Below, in pieces: positions 16,141-24,992 of a DNA stretch of 64,000 bases. Positions within the stretch are counted from its first letter, which is position 1. Each line of letters begins with the position of its first letter. The position numbers and the translations under genes were made by a program. The notes beneath the pieces were generated by a model. That model had not been told where the DNA came from. It saw only the letters and a list, made by a program, of their open reading frames with translations, and did not search any database. Source of the DNA: Rufibacter latericius (GTDB lineage Bacteria; Bacteroidota; Bacteroidia; Cytophagales; Hymenobacteraceae); contig NZ_RJJD01000008.1 of the NCBI RefSeq assembly GCF_003721515.1, positions 627,666 to 691,665 of the forward strand, written 5' to 3'.

Positions 16141-18381
16141 CTATGCCTGCGCGGCAAAGGGCATTTCGTCTTCTGTGGTATTCTTTGGCCGGAACGAAAA
16201 CTCAGTGGCATGCAGGAACCGGCGCAACGCATCTTCTACGGAAGGCAACACGGCTCGTTTTTCAGTTTCCAACGCCGAAGAGGCGGGTCTGGGGGCGGGT
16301 AAATTCAAGCTGGCCTGGGGCACTGCCTGTAGCCAGGGGCTTGGTTCCAGCCCTGCCAGGTTGGCCGCCAACTCAGCGAATTTCGCCCAACTGTAGGTTC
16401 CCTGGTTGGCCAGGTGCCAGATGCCGCTTTCTTCATCGATCAGCAGATCCAGCGCAGAGTTCACCAGATCAGGCACGTACGTTGGCGTCACGAAACTGTC
16501 CTCGGCGGCCAGGAACGACTCTTGGTGGGCGATGGATTTCAGGGCCTGGTACACAAAGTTGTGGCCATCCCATGGTCCGAAAAACGCACTGGTCCTGATG
16601 ATCAGGGCAGCGGGCATGGTCTCCAGTATCTGCTCCTCGGCTAGGGCCTTACTGGCGCCGTACACATTCACCGGGTTAGGTTGGTCTGCCTCTGAATACG
16701 GTGATGCCTTTCCTCCGTCAAACACCAGGTCTGAGGAGAAAGAAACCAGCCCGATGTTCTGGGCCTGGCATACCTTCGCCAGATTTACGGGGCCCAAAGT
16801 GTTCTCACGGTAGCAGGCTTCGGGTTCCTGTTCAGCGTCGTCTACGCGCACGTAACCGGCGGTATTCACCACTGCCCAAGGTCTGTATTTCTTTACCGCC
16901 TTTTCCACCGAAGCGGCATCAGCGATGTCCATGTCCTGGCGGGAAAGCAGCACGTACGGAATTCCTCTTACCTCGCAGATTCGGCCGAAGGCTTTTCCTA
17001 GGGTTCCGGTAGCTCCAGTGACCAACAGTGGTTGCACCGTCACTTCCTCTATTTGCCGCAATGCCTCAGAAGAAACATTCCAGCCTTCTGGGGTGTCTGG
17101 CAAAGACGGATACAGACTGCGGCAAACGCGCTTCCACCAGCCGTCTATTTTCAGGAGAGGATGGCGTTCTGCCCCAATTGGTAAACCTTGAATGAATCTG
17201 GAAACCGCGGTTCTGGCAGGTACGCTCCCGTTCCGAAGATCGAAGGCACCCATCTCATAGTGTCCGTTCTGCTGCGTGAGCAAAGAGTTCCAGTCATAAG
17301 CGCCCAGCAAGGACCAGGCAGTGACTGCCGCTACGTTTTTGCCCTGTTTTCTTAAAAACGAGGCAGAATCCCAGACATCGGCGAGCCAGCGCATCTGCTC
17401 CTCACGGGTGCAACACAAATGGGCCTCGGTGATGGCCACAGGAATATCATAGCGGGCACAGGCCTGTTCCAGGATGTTTTGCACCCCCAGCGGTGTGGCT
17501 GTCTGCACCCGTACAGCCTCCACATCGGCGTACTTTTGGTAGGCATTGCTGCCGTGCGTGTGCCAGGGGTAATCAATGATGCGCTCGTCCAGGTACCGCT
17601 CACTGGTGACGTAGTAATTTACACCTATGACATCGGGCGGACAAGGCCGCTGCACCATCTCCAAGAGAGTTTCTTCGGGCACCTTGGCTTCGCGCAGGTA
17701 GTTCCACATGGGGTGCTGCGAGTCTACCTTGCCGCAGAGCAGGTCCCAGGAAAGCCAGCGGCGTTGGTTCTCGAAATCTGCCTGGTACTGCAAGGCCGGG
17801 GTGCTGTGGGAATAGCCCAGGTCATCGGTCTGCACCAGTTTGGCCTGAGGGTTTATTTCCCTGATGGCCTGCATGGCCAGGCGGGTACCGTTGAGTTGAT
17901 TTAGTAAAGCTTTTGCAAAGGAAGCGTCGTCTTTGGTGTGAGGATACCAGAAGCCATACAGTGCACTGAACCGAGCCGTGGTAAGGGGTTCATTGACGGG
18001 GGTGTAATACATGACCCACGGAAATTGCTGGGCCACCGACCGCGCGTACTGCGCAAATTTCTGGGGGAAATCGTCGTCTAGAAGGTTGGTATATCGGGGG
18101 CCGCTGCCATGATGCAGCAGCCCCACGATAGGATCAATGTTCAGTTCCCGAAGCCGGTCCAGACGTTCTGTCGCCCAGCTCCAGTCTTGTTGTTCCGGGT
18201 GCTCTGGGGCTACACTTTCCCACAAGACCGGGTACCGCAATTTTTTGATGCCCAACTCGGAAAACAGATCCAGGTCTGAAAGCCGGTGCGCATGCCCGCT
18301 CTGTGCAAGCTGGTCAAAGTACTGGTCACCTACACGGTTGACGGTACACTCAACGCCTCCCCAAAGCTCAATGTTGGCCAT
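16141..18381 (-). CDS. Fusion of GH1-type glycosidase and RmlD-like sugar-nucleotide reductase
   Basis: A 746-residue two-domain protein. Residues 1-400 resemble family 1 glycosidases: acid/base Glu131 in TPVNEP, a GVNYYVTS stretch at about 253-260, nucleophile Glu319 in AITEAHL, and a late W-S-L-L-GAYDW motif. Residues about 450-725 are an extended short-chain reductase of RmlD type: NAD(P)-binding GATGTLG at 456-462, SSD at 549-551, and catalytic YGASK (Tyr574, Lys578). The family enzyme reduces dTDP-4-keto-rhamnose, but no rmlABC genes are present nearby. No signal peptide, so cytoplasmic. It overlaps the glf gene by 14 bp. A joint role in making or editing a surface sugar is inference. 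Confidence 0.88.
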   Translation of the reverse strand: MANIELWGGVECTVNRVGDQYFDQLAQSGHAHRLSDLDLFSELGIKKLRYPVLWESVAPEHPEQQDWSWATERLDRLRELNIDPIVGLLHHGSGPRYTNLLDDDFPQKFAQYARSVAQQFPWVMYYTPVNEPLTTARFSALYGFWYPHTKDDASFAKALLNQLNGTRLAMQAIREINPQAKLVQTDDLGYSHSTPALQYQADFENQRRWLSWDLLCGKVDSQHPMWNYLREAKVPEETLLEMVQRPCPPDVIGVNYYVTSERYLDERIIDYPWHTHGSNAYQKYADVEAVRVQTATPLGVQNILEQACARYDIPVAITEAHLCCTREEQMRWLADVWDSASFLRKQGKNVAAVTAWSLLGAYDWNSLLTQQNGHYEMGAFDLRNGSVPARTAVSRFIQGLPIGAERHPLLKIDGWWKRVCRSLYPSLPDTPEGWNVSSEALRQIEEVTVQPLLVTGATGTLGKAFGRICEVRGIPYVLLSRQDMDIADAASVEKAVKKYRPWAVVNTAGYVRVDDAEQEPEACYRENTLGPVNLAKVCQAQNIGLVSFSSDLVFDGGKASPYSEADQPNPVNVYGASKALAEEQILETMPAALIIRTSAFFGPWDGHNFVYQALKSIAHQESFLAAEDSFVTPTYVPDLVNSALDLLIDEESGIWHLANQGTYSWAKFAELAANLAGLEPSPWLQAVPQASLNLPAPRPASSALETEKRAVLPSVEDALRRFLHATEFSFRPKNTTEDEMPFAAQA

Positions 18382-19567
18382 TCGTACTCAGTTTGGTGGA
18401 ACTTCCGTTTAAGGCTTCGCGCACCACTTTTGGCAGAACGTCTATTCCATCTACCACAGGTTGCTTCACCACTTTGTCTTTCTCGGTTAGCTTTTTGTGC
18501 AGCGTGAGTGCCTGGGCCACCACCTGGTCCATGTTGTAGTACTTGTAGGTAGCCAGACGGCCTACAAAATGAACACCCGGAGTAGCGTCGGCCAGCTTTT
18601 TGTACTTGTTGTACAGCTCGGCGTTCTCTGGTTTTGGAACCGGATAGTAAGGATCTCCCTCGGCGCGGGGGAATTCATATACCAGACTGGTTTTAGGATG
18701 TTGCTGCCCGGTCAGGTACTTGAACTCGGTCACGCGGGTGTATAACTGCTCGTTGGGGTAGTTCACCACCGCTACTGGCTGGAACACTTCTTTGTTCACC
18801 GTTTCATGCTTGAACTCCAGCGAGCGATACGGCAGTTTACCGTATTTAAAATCGAAGTACTCATCTACCGGGCCGGTGTAGATCATCTCCTTGAAAGGAA
18901 TCATGTCAATGATCTCGTGGTAGTCTGTGTTGAGCATCACCTTGATGTTTGGATGGTTCAGCATGTTCTCAAACATCTTGGTAAAGCCGTGCAACGGCAT
19001 GGCCTGATAAGTATCTGTGAAATACCGGTCATCGCGGTTGGTGCGGGTAGGTACGCGAGACGTTACGGACTTGTCTAGTTCAGATGGGTCCATTCCCCAC
19101 TGCTTGCGGGTGTAGTTCTTAAAGAACTTCTCATACAGTTCGCGGCCTACTTTGCTTACCACTACGTCTTCTGAGGTTTTGACAACTGGTACTTGCTCAG
19201 CTACTGATTCAAAGAACTTGTCCAGCTCAAACGAAGTCAGGCTCAGGCCATACAGTTTGTTGATGGTATCCAGGTTGATAGGCATGGGTACTTGCTGCCC
19301 GTCTACACTGGCCAGCACGCGGTGCTCATACGGGCGCCACTCAGTGAATTGGCCCAGGTACTCAAATACCTCTTTGGAGTTGGTATGGAAGATGTGCGGA
19401 CCATACTTGTGCACCAAGATACCGTCTTCATTATAATGGTCATAGGCATTCCCTGCAATGTGCGAACGCTTGTCTATGATTAGTACTTTTTTGTTGGAAT
19501 ACGTAGCCAAACGCTCGGCCAGTACGCTCCCGGCGAACCCTGCCCCTACAATCAGATAGTCGAACAT
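18368..19567 (-). CDS. glf: UDP-galactopyranose mutase
   Basis: A 399-residue flavoenzyme interconverting UDP-galactopyranose and UDP-galactofuranose, the donor for Galf-containing surface glycans. FAD-binding Rossmann motif GAGFAGSVLAE is at residues 8-18, followed by IDKRSHIAGNAYD. KYGPHIFHT and the NYTRKQWG motif mark the substrate-binding mobile loop, and the C-terminal FVGRLATYKYYNMDQVV region closes the FAD site. Length and motifs fit bacterial Glf fully. It is preceded by a likely promoter (19581-19610), overlaps the GH1-reductase fusion downstream, and sits beside a glycosyltransferase, so this is a small galactofuranose-related glycan locus. Flanks lack an obvious polymerase or flippase. 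Confidence 0.96.
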   Translation of the reverse strand: MFDYLIVGAGFAGSVLAERLATYSNKKVLIIDKRSHIAGNAYDHYNEDGILVHKYGPHIFHTNSKEVFEYLGQFTEWRPYEHRVLASVDGQQVPMPINLDTINKLYGLSLTSFELDKFFESVAEQVPVVKTSEDVVVSKVGRELYEKFFKNYTRKQWGMDPSELDKSVTSRVPTRTNRDDRYFTDTYQAMPLHGFTKMFENMLNHPNIKVMLNTDYHEIIDMIPFKEMIYTGPVDEYFDFKYGKLPYRSLEFKHETVNKEVFQPVAVVNYPNEQLYTRVTEFKYLTGQQHPKTSLVYEFPRAEGDPYYPVPKPENAELYNKYKKLADATPGVHFVGRLATYKYYNMDQVVAQALTLHKKLTEKDKVVKQPVVDGIDVLPKVVREALNGSSTKLSTNGQH

Positions 19568-19580
19568 ATATTTATTGGGC

Positions 19581-19610
19581 TAAAGTTATTTTTTATTATA
19601 CTTTTTCAAA
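19581..19610 (-). promoter_or_regulatory. Probable promoter of glf
   Basis: Minus strand: TTTG at 19607-19610, an 18-bp spacer, and TAACTTTA at 19581-19588, one base off TAnnTTTG. The ATG is about 14 bp further on, so the leader would be very short. Confidence 0.4.
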
Positions 19611-19668
19611 TAGTGAATTCCATATCTTACCTGTACTCCTTTTCAGGAGAGAAATTTCTGCTGTGTGA

Positions 19669-19700
19669 TTTAGGGCGGTTTTCTGAAAAGTGGCCTTAAA
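19669..19700. repeat. 3'-end palindrome, copy 8
   Basis: TTTAGGGCGGTTTTCTG followed by AAAAGTGGCCTTAAA, 34 bp downstream of the glycosyltransferase stop at 19735. Confidence 0.7.
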
Positions 19701-19734
19701 GGGCTAGTCTAACCCCATCACCTGAAGCAAAGCT

Positions 19735-21033
19735 TTACTTTGAGGCAGACCCTTTTTTCGATTTTCTCTCTGTGCTCACGCACTGCATCAGGCGCACCAT
19801 GTTTTGCCAGGTTTTGTCCCAAGAGATACCCGAGAGGTATTCATCGGCGCGGTGCATCCATTTCTTATCGTCTTTCTGCACCAAGGCTTTGGCCAGGGCA
19901 GTTTCAAACTCCTGGGCCCCATCGGCTATGTGCACCAGGTTTAATTCGCCGTAAGGGCGCACCACGTCTCTGATAGAGGTAGACACCACCGGTTTACCGG
20001 CAGCCAGGTACTCTGGCGTTTTGGTAGGGCTGATGTATTTAGTGGACTCGTTGTGGGCAAACAACAGCATGGCCACATCCCACCCGGCAAGGTAAGAAGG
20101 TAATTCCTGGTAAGACTTTCCGCCCAGGTAATGAATGTTGGAGCTGGAAGGCAGTATAGCCGGATCAATCTTCACTACCGGCCCGATGATTACAAACTGC
20201 CATTCTGGACGGGCGGTGGCTACTTCACGCAGCAACTCAATATCGAAACGCTCATCTACTACACCAAAGAAGCCCATGCGCGGATGCGGGATGTTGGCTT
20301 GGTCTGCGGGATCTGCCTGAGGTTGGCGCGCCTGCCCGAAATGCACCTTGTCAATGCTGCTTGGGAAGGCATACACCTCCTTATGACGGTCTTTTTTGGC
20401 TTCGTACAGGCTCTGCCCTCCGGTGAACACCACATCGGCTTTGGCCAGCAACTCGGTCTCTAATTCCAGCAAGCGCGGAGGCGCGAATTTAAAGGCAGAA
20501 AGCTCGTCCATGACATCGAAAACGGTCAGGGCCGGGGTGAACTGACGGGAGATCTCCAACGCCATAGGAGTATAGTACCAGAATACGGTATTCTCCAGAT
20601 CATGGTCTGCCATGAAGGCGTTCAGCAGTTCGGTTTGTTTCGCGTCTGATTCTGCCGGGGTAAGGCCATTGGGCAAATGGGCTACAACAATGGTTACTCT
20701 GCCGTTTTCCCGCTCCTGCATCTCCAGACGGGGCTCAGCATTGTCATAGAAATACGGCTCCTCAAAGTAAAAGAGACGCGTGTGCTTGGCAAAACGGGAC
20801 AAAAGGTGCTGCGGACGTTGGTACACAAAGTCCCACCGTAAGTGCGACAAGCAGATGATGGCGGAAACAGAAGTAAGGTAAGCCTCCAAACTACTATCAT
20901 TGGTAAGTTTTGGAGCGGCTTTTGGGGTTGTATTTACAGTAGAGGAATACGCACTGGTGGAGGTTACTTCTGGTTCAGACGAAAGGGAGCTATTCCCCCC
21001 GCCGGGGATGAAATCTAAGTCTAGGTCAAACAT
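19735..21033 (-). CDS. Glycosyltransferase, GT-B fold (GT4-like)
   Basis: A 432-residue glycosyltransferase. The first about 55 residues are Ser/Thr/Pro-rich and probably disordered. The N-terminal Rossmann-like domain begins at about 57 (IICLSHLRWDFVYQRPQHL). The C-terminal donor domain has GFFGVVDERFD, the EWQFVIIGP strand and the conserved SPTKTPEYLAAGKPVVST donor-binding segment (about 345-362). A predicted GT-B retaining enzyme; donor and acceptor are unknown. Position upstream of glf suggests it builds the same surface glycan. No membrane segment, so cytoplasmic or peripheral. A weak TTTG/TAAAATTA promoter-like pair lies upstream. Confidence 0.88.
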   Translation of the reverse strand: MFDLDLDFIPGGGNSSLSSEPEVTSTSAYSSTVNTTPKAAPKLTNDSSLEAYLTSVSAIICLSHLRWDFVYQRPQHLLSRFAKHTRLFYFEEPYFYDNAEPRLEMQERENGRVTIVVAHLPNGLTPAESDAKQTELLNAFMADHDLENTVFWYYTPMALEISRQFTPALTVFDVMDELSAFKFAPPRLLELETELLAKADVVFTGGQSLYEAKKDRHKEVYAFPSSIDKVHFGQARQPQADPADQANIPHPRMGFFGVVDERFDIELLREVATARPEWQFVIIGPVVKIDPAILPSSSNIHYLGGKSYQELPSYLAGWDVAMLLFAHNESTKYISPTKTPEYLAAGKPVVSTSIRDVVRPYGELNLVHIADGAQEFETALAKALVQKDDKKWMHRADEYLSGISWDKTWQNMVRLMQCVSTERKSKKGSASK

Positions 21034-21261
21034 ACAAAAGCTAGTTAAGAAGTGAGGGTCCTGAAAAAGCCCCAGAGACAGGTAGCTTTCCCTAATTTTA
21101 CCCTAGCTTACGCATATTTGCAAAAAAGGCTACATTCTAATAGGATTTACCCTTGATTCTGCCCAGAAAACCTATGAAATTCAGTATAAATGCCAGTGTT
21201 TGGAATGAGATTTATTCTCTCTGCACTGCCCCTCAAACAAGAGAAACCTGATAGCTTTTTT

Positions 21262-21786
21262 TCAAGAAATACACAGAATCTTTTGAAGTTCAACCACATT
21301 TTGCCAGCCTTGACGGGTCTTGAGCCAATCCTTCCGAACGCCAATTTCCTGAAATCCGGCTTGTTTAAAAAGCTTCAAACTAGTGGTATTCTCCTGAGCT
21401 ACGGAACAGTACAGCTGGTGCAATTGCAGTACCTGTGTGGCGTAGTTTTCCAGGATTTGCAGGGTCTCGGTACCGTATCCTTTTCCCCGTTGGTCTGAGG
21501 CCAGTGCTATTCCCACTCCCGCCCGTTGGTGGAGCGGCTCAAAGTCAAACAAATCTACCGTTCCAATCACGCTGGTTTGCTCTTGCAGGCAAATCATAAG
21601 CCTGAGCTGGCGGGCCGCGTAGATATCAAGGGAGGCATTTTCAAGGTACTGCCGCAGGGCATCACGCGAGAAAGGAGCCACCGAAAGACTCACCGGCCAA
21701 AGCGCGGTATCATTTTCTAACCCATAAAGGAAGTCCAGGTCCGTGGGTTCTGGCGCGCGTAGAAAGATGCGGTTTGTGTGGAGCAT
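21262..21786 (-). CDS. GNAT-family N-acetyltransferase (RimJ/RimL-like)
   Basis: A 174-residue acetyltransferase using acetyl-CoA on an amine acceptor. The N-terminus FLRAPEPTDLDFLYGLEND is typical of the RimJ/RimL subgroup. Acetyl-CoA-binding motif A is GIALASDQRGKGYGTETLQ (Q/RxxGxG at about 102-107), and motif B contains NTTSLKLFKQAGFQEIG, where a substituted alkyl-transfer position is usual. The substrate cannot be inferred: ribosomal-protein N-termini, antibiotics or small molecules are all possible in this subgroup. It is a single gene between two glycosyltransferase genes with gaps of more than 200 bp on each side and no shared operon signal. Confidence 0.87.
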   Translation of the reverse strand: MLHTNRIFLRAPEPTDLDFLYGLENDTALWPVSLSVAPFSRDALRQYLENASLDIYAARQLRLMICLQEQTSVIGTVDLFDFEPLHQRAGVGIALASDQRGKGYGTETLQILENYATQVLQLHQLYCSVAQENTTSLKLFKQAGFQEIGVRKDWLKTRQGWQNVVELQKILCIS

Positions 21787-21910
21787 GCCTGATTTGTAAA
21801 ATAAGGAATAGGTACTTCAGATCCAGCGCCCGGAAAATAATTTCGGCCTTAACGCTGGCCAAGAACTAGCAGCATAGAATCTTCTTCTACCGAACAATAT
21901 TTTTATACTC

Positions 21911-21944
21911 GTTTTTGGCTTTTACTAAGAAAACACCCTTAAAA
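21911..21944. repeat. 3'-end palindrome, copy 9
   Basis: GTTTTTGGCTTTTAC followed by GAAAACACCCTTAAAA. It ends 76 bp downstream of the GT2 stop at 22020. Confidence 0.55.
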
Positions 21945-22019
21945 TAGGTTGGCTTTCTATTTATAGAATTTCTAGACAAGAAACCCTGTAATACAGAGTG
22001 CTTCCATGGTAATAATTTG

Positions 22020-22835
22020 TTACCTGGAAAGATACTGATCCAGCCCTTTCTCGCAAAAAGTAATGTTAGTCTGGATGGTGGTGCGCAGCAGTTCCTCGTT
22101 GATGGCTTTGCGGCTGGTGTCTACATACGGATGGGAAAGATGGTACTGCACCCCTCCCATCTTCAGCGACATTTTTCGGATACCGGCATTCATGAGGCGG
22201 GCCGCCAATTCACTGTCCTCAGGTCCCCAACCAGTATATGATTCATTGTACCCGTTCACTGCCAGCAGATCCTTTCGCCAGAAAGACATGTTGCAGCCCT
22301 TGGCGTAGTACTTGTTTTTGCCGGTCAGTTTGTAGCGGTTGGCTAAGGCTCTTCGCAAAAATCCCACCCGTAGGCCATTAAACAGGTTGTTGGTTTTGAT
22401 GATATCGGCCAGGCCGAATCGGGTGATTTCATGGGCCAATACGTGTTGGGTGGCTTCCTCTGAAAGGTTGATTCTTCCGCCCGCCAGGAAACGGCCCGGG
22501 GTAGCCTGTGCCAAATGGTCCTGGATAAACTTGGGGTGCAGAATAACATCGCCGTCTACCTGCACCAGGTAGGGTTCTTTGGCCTGCGCGATGGCCTTGT
22601 TCAGGATTTTGGTTTTTTCGAAGCCATTATCAGGTTGCCAAAGGTGGATGAGTGGCACCGGAAAGTCTTTCTGGAACCGCTCAATCAACTCCCGGGTCTC
22701 GGGCCCAGATCCGTCATCGGCGATTATTACTTCGCTGGGCATTACGGCCTGTTGGGCCACGCTTTGCAGGCAAAGGTTTAAAGCAGCAGGCCAGTTGTAG
22801 GTAGCCACCAGGAGCGAGCACGTGAGCGAGGCCAT
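22020..22835 (-). CDS. Family 2 glycosyltransferase with galactosyltransferase C-terminal domain
   Basis: A 271-residue GT-A enzyme. The N-terminus SLLVATYNWPAALNLCLQS and IADDGSGPET binds the nucleotide; the DxD motif is DGD in VQVDGDVILH; the C-terminal part GCNMSFWRKDLLAVNGYNE then GWGPEDSELAARL matches the glyco_transf_7C (galactosyltransferase-like) module, which carries the catalytic acidic residues. No transmembrane segment, so a cytoplasmic enzyme. Likely adds a hexose to a surface polysaccharide or glycolipid. Its upstream end is 47 bp from the dapF stop on the same strand, so they could share a transcript. Confidence 0.88.
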   Translation of the reverse strand: MASLTCSLLVATYNWPAALNLCLQSVAQQAVMPSEVIIADDGSGPETRELIERFQKDFPVPLIHLWQPDNGFEKTKILNKAIAQAKEPYLVQVDGDVILHPKFIQDHLAQATPGRFLAGGRINLSEEATQHVLAHEITRFGLADIIKTNNLFNGLRVGFLRRALANRYKLTGKNKYYAKGCNMSFWRKDLLAVNGYNESYTGWGPEDSELAARLMNAGIRKMSLKMGGVQYHLSHPYVDTSRKAINEELLRTTIQTNITFCEKGLDQYLSR

Positions 22836-22852
22836 TCAGTAGGTCGTTTTCT

Positions 22853-22887
22853 GTTTTGGATATGTTTTTACGAAATCGGGCCTAAAG
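22853..22887. repeat. 3'-end palindrome, copy 10
   Basis: GTTTTGGATATGTTTTTAC followed by GAAATCGGGCCTAAAG. Its last bases include the dapF stop codon (22882-22884), the closest approach of any copy to coding sequence. Confidence 0.55.
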
Positions 22888-23652
22888 CCGGATCTCGCCT
22901 TTGAATACCTGCTCGGCTGGCCCAATGAGGAACACGTTTTTGAACCCGTGGCCTTCTTTCTCAAAGCTCACCTGCAGCTCGCCGCCTAGCACCCTGATGT
23001 GCACCGGGCTCTCATACCCCGCCCGGCTCGCGGACAAGGCTGCCGCCGTTACGCCGGTGCCGCAGGAGAAGGTCTCGTCTTCCACGCCGCGCTCATAGGT
23101 GCGCACAAACAGCTTGTTTTCGGGCAGATGCTCTACAAAGTTCACGTTGGTTCCCTGGGCCTGGAAACGGTCTAAATAGCGCACGGCGCGGCCTTCTGCA
23201 AACACATTCAGGTGCTCCAGGGCTTCTACCTGTTTCACGTAATGCGGCGACCCGGTGTCCAGGAAGGTAGCCTCGGCCAAATCTTCCACAGCGTCCACGT
23301 CTTTCATCTGCAGGTGCACTAACCCATCTTTCAAGAAGGCCTGGTGCGGTCCATCGGCGGCGATAAAATAGGCTTGGTCCTCCACCACGTCCAGGAACTG
23401 GGCGAAGGCCACTAAACAGCGCCCGCCGTTGCCGCACATAGAGCTGGGCCGCCCGTCGGCGTTGTAGTAGACCATCTCAAAATCAAAGCCTTCCTTGGGT
23501 TGCAGCAGCATGAGACCATCGGCTCCTATGCCTTTCCGGCGATCGCATAGAAAAGCCACCTGCTCCTGACTAAGCTGGATGGTTTGGTCGCGGTTGTCCA
23601 GCACCACGAAGTCGTTACCGGTGCCCTGATATTTATAGAAAGTTAACTTCAT
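22882..23652 (-). CDS. dapF: Diaminopimelate epimerase
   Basis: A 256-residue cofactor-free epimerase converting LL- to meso-diaminopimelate, for lysine and peptidoglycan synthesis. Start chosen at ATG 23652, giving the family's usual N-terminus MKLTFYKYQGTGNDFV; a longer frame to 23724 is unsupported. The two catalytic cysteines are in MCGNGGRC (about residue 73) and SCGTGV (about residue 205). FTRYERG/ETFSCGTG-like segments at the end are intact. Cytoplasmic. Its stop codon overlaps a copy of the dispersed palindrome. The divergent methyltransferase gene begins 270 bp away. Confidence 0.95.
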   Translation of the reverse strand: MKLTFYKYQGTGNDFVVLDNRDQTIQLSQEQVAFLCDRRKGIGADGLMLLQPKEGFDFEMVYYNADGRPSSMCGNGGRCLVAFAQFLDVVEDQAYFIAADGPHQAFLKDGLVHLQMKDVDAVEDLAEATFLDTGSPHYVKQVEALEHLNVFAEGRAVRYLDRFQAQGTNVNFVEHLPENKLFVRTYERGVEDETFSCGTGVTAAALSASRAGYESPVHIRVLGGELQVSFEKEGHGFKNVFLIGPAEQVFKGEIRL

Positions 23653-23789
23653 TTTGATCGTATACGAATGTTTTCCGCCGAAGCGGAGCATCTTTTCTTG
23701 GTAAAAACCTTGAAAAGTAAGCAAAAAACTGATGCCGTGCCAAAGACTTACACCGAATCACGTTTTCTAAAGCCCTGAGGCAGAAATCT

Positions 23790-23825
23790 GTTTCAAGGCT
23801 GTTTTCCAGAAAACGACTTCTAAAC
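23790..23825. repeat. 3'-end palindrome, copy 11 (divergent region)
   Basis: GTTTCAAGGCTGTTTTCCA followed by GAAAACGACTTCTAAAC. It lies between the divergent dapF and methyltransferase starts, the clearest exception to the downstream-of-a-gene rule. Confidence 0.65.
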
Positions 23826-23891
23826 GGATTGTCCTCAGAACCTTGCCTTAAGCACCGAGTAAGAAGAACAGCACCACACGCCACAAAACCG

Positions 23892-23899
23892 TACCTTTG
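23892..23899 (+). promoter_or_regulatory. -7 box upstream of the methyltransferase gene
   Basis: TACCTTTG, an exact TAnnTTTG match, 23 bp before the ATG at 23923. No TTG was found at the usual -33 distance. Confidence 0.4.
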
Positions 23900-23922
23900 C
23901 CTTTTCACCACCCTTAGAACCT

Positions 23923-24810
23923 ATGTACTCTTTCCTGACCACCAGCGCCTGGACCGATTATGAACTGATTGACTGCGGCAACTTTGAGAAACTGGAGCGC
24001 TTTGGAGACTACGTGCTGGCCCGCCCCGAGCCACAGGCCGCCTGGGACAAGCACCTCTCGGAACGCGAGTGGGAAAGACTGGCGCAAGCGACCTTCAAGC
24101 GCGAGAAAGGCAATCAGGAGAAAGGACAGTGGCAACTCAAAAAAGGCATGGCCGAGCAATGGTTCATCAACTACCGCTACAACGACCTGAAACTGCGGTT
24201 CCGGTTAGGCTTGTCCTCCTTCAAACACGTGGGGCTGTTCCCCGAGCAAGACCCCAACTGGCAGTTCATCTTTGACCACACACGGGCGCTGCCCGGCAAG
24301 CCGAAGGTGCTGAACATGTTTGCCTATACCGGTGGAGCCTCCCTGGCCGCCAATGCCGCCGGCGCTGATGTCACCCACTTAGACTCCGTGAAGCAAGTAA
24401 ATTTCTGGGCCCGCCAGAACATGGAAGCCAGCAACCTGGACAACATCCGGTGGCTCGTGGAAGACGCCATGAAATACGCCCGCCGCGAGGTGAAGCGCGG
24501 AAACAAATACCAAGGCATCATCCTGGACCCTCCAGCCTACGGCCGCGGCCCCGACGGTGAGAAATGGCAACTGGAGGAACAGATCAACGAGCTCATCAAA
24601 CTCTGCGCTGAGTTGCTTGACCCGGAGAATAACTTCTTTGTGATCAACCTGTATTCCCTCGGGTTTTCAGCCCTGATTCTGGATAACCTCATCAAAGCGT
24701 CGTTCGGCAACACCGTGCGCAACGAGGAACTGGGCGAGCTCTACCTGGAGGACCAAGCCAAACGAAAATTACCGCTGGGTACGTTTTTCCGGTTCAGCTC
24801 GGTGAAGTAG
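23923..24810 (+). CDS. Class I SAM-dependent methyltransferase, probable rRNA methylase
   Basis: A 295-residue methyltransferase of the Methyltrans_SAM (RlmI/RlmK-like) group that methylates 23S rRNA; the exact nucleotide is not determined here. A preceding module with the FRLGLSSFKHVGLFPEQ stretch (about 85-101) leads to the SAM-binding motif LNMFAYTGGASLAA (about 127-140), THLDSVKQ for the ribose-binding Asp, and catalytic motif IV LDPPAYGRGP (about 204-213). No N-terminal PUA-like domain is visible, so it is shorter than E. coli RlmI (396). Own promoter, downstream repeats. A tRNA or other RNA target is possible. Confidence 0.83.
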   Translation: MYSFLTTSAWTDYELIDCGNFEKLERFGDYVLARPEPQAAWDKHLSEREWERLAQATFKREKGNQEKGQWQLKKGMAEQWFINYRYNDLKLRFRLGLSSFKHVGLFPEQDPNWQFIFDHTRALPGKPKVLNMFAYTGGASLAANAAGADVTHLDSVKQVNFWARQNMEASNLDNIRWLVEDAMKYARREVKRGNKYQGIILDPPAYGRGPDGEKWQLEEQINELIKLCAELLDPENNFFVINLYSLGFSALILDNLIKASFGNTVRNEELGELYLEDQAKRKLPLGTFFRFSSVK

Positions 24811-24851
24811 TTCTATCTGCCAGGATGTCAAGAATGTACCACTCATCACCC

Positions 24852-24942
24852 TTGTCATCCTGAAAGGATCTTGTGGGCGAACTAGAAAGGCTTTGTCATA
24901 AACGCTGTTACCGTTCCCCCACCAGATCTTCCCAAGATGACA
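24852..24942 (+). repeat. 91-bp element with inverted ends
   Basis: The left end starts TTGTCATCCTGAAAGGATC and the right end is its imperfect inverse, ending GATGACAA (about 21 of 26 positions match). The centre is about 39 bp. The left end recurs at 41372-41409 with 35 of 38 positions identical. Confidence 0.7.
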
Positions 24943-24956
24943 AGAAAGAGCGAGAT

Positions 24957-24992
24957 GTTTTTGGCCTTCTTTTTATAAAACTGGCTCTAAAC
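24957..24992. repeat. 3'-end palindrome, copy 12
   Basis: GTTTTTGGCCTTCTTTTTA followed by TAAAACTGGCTCTAAAC, about 147 bp downstream of the methyltransferase stop. Confidence 0.6.
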
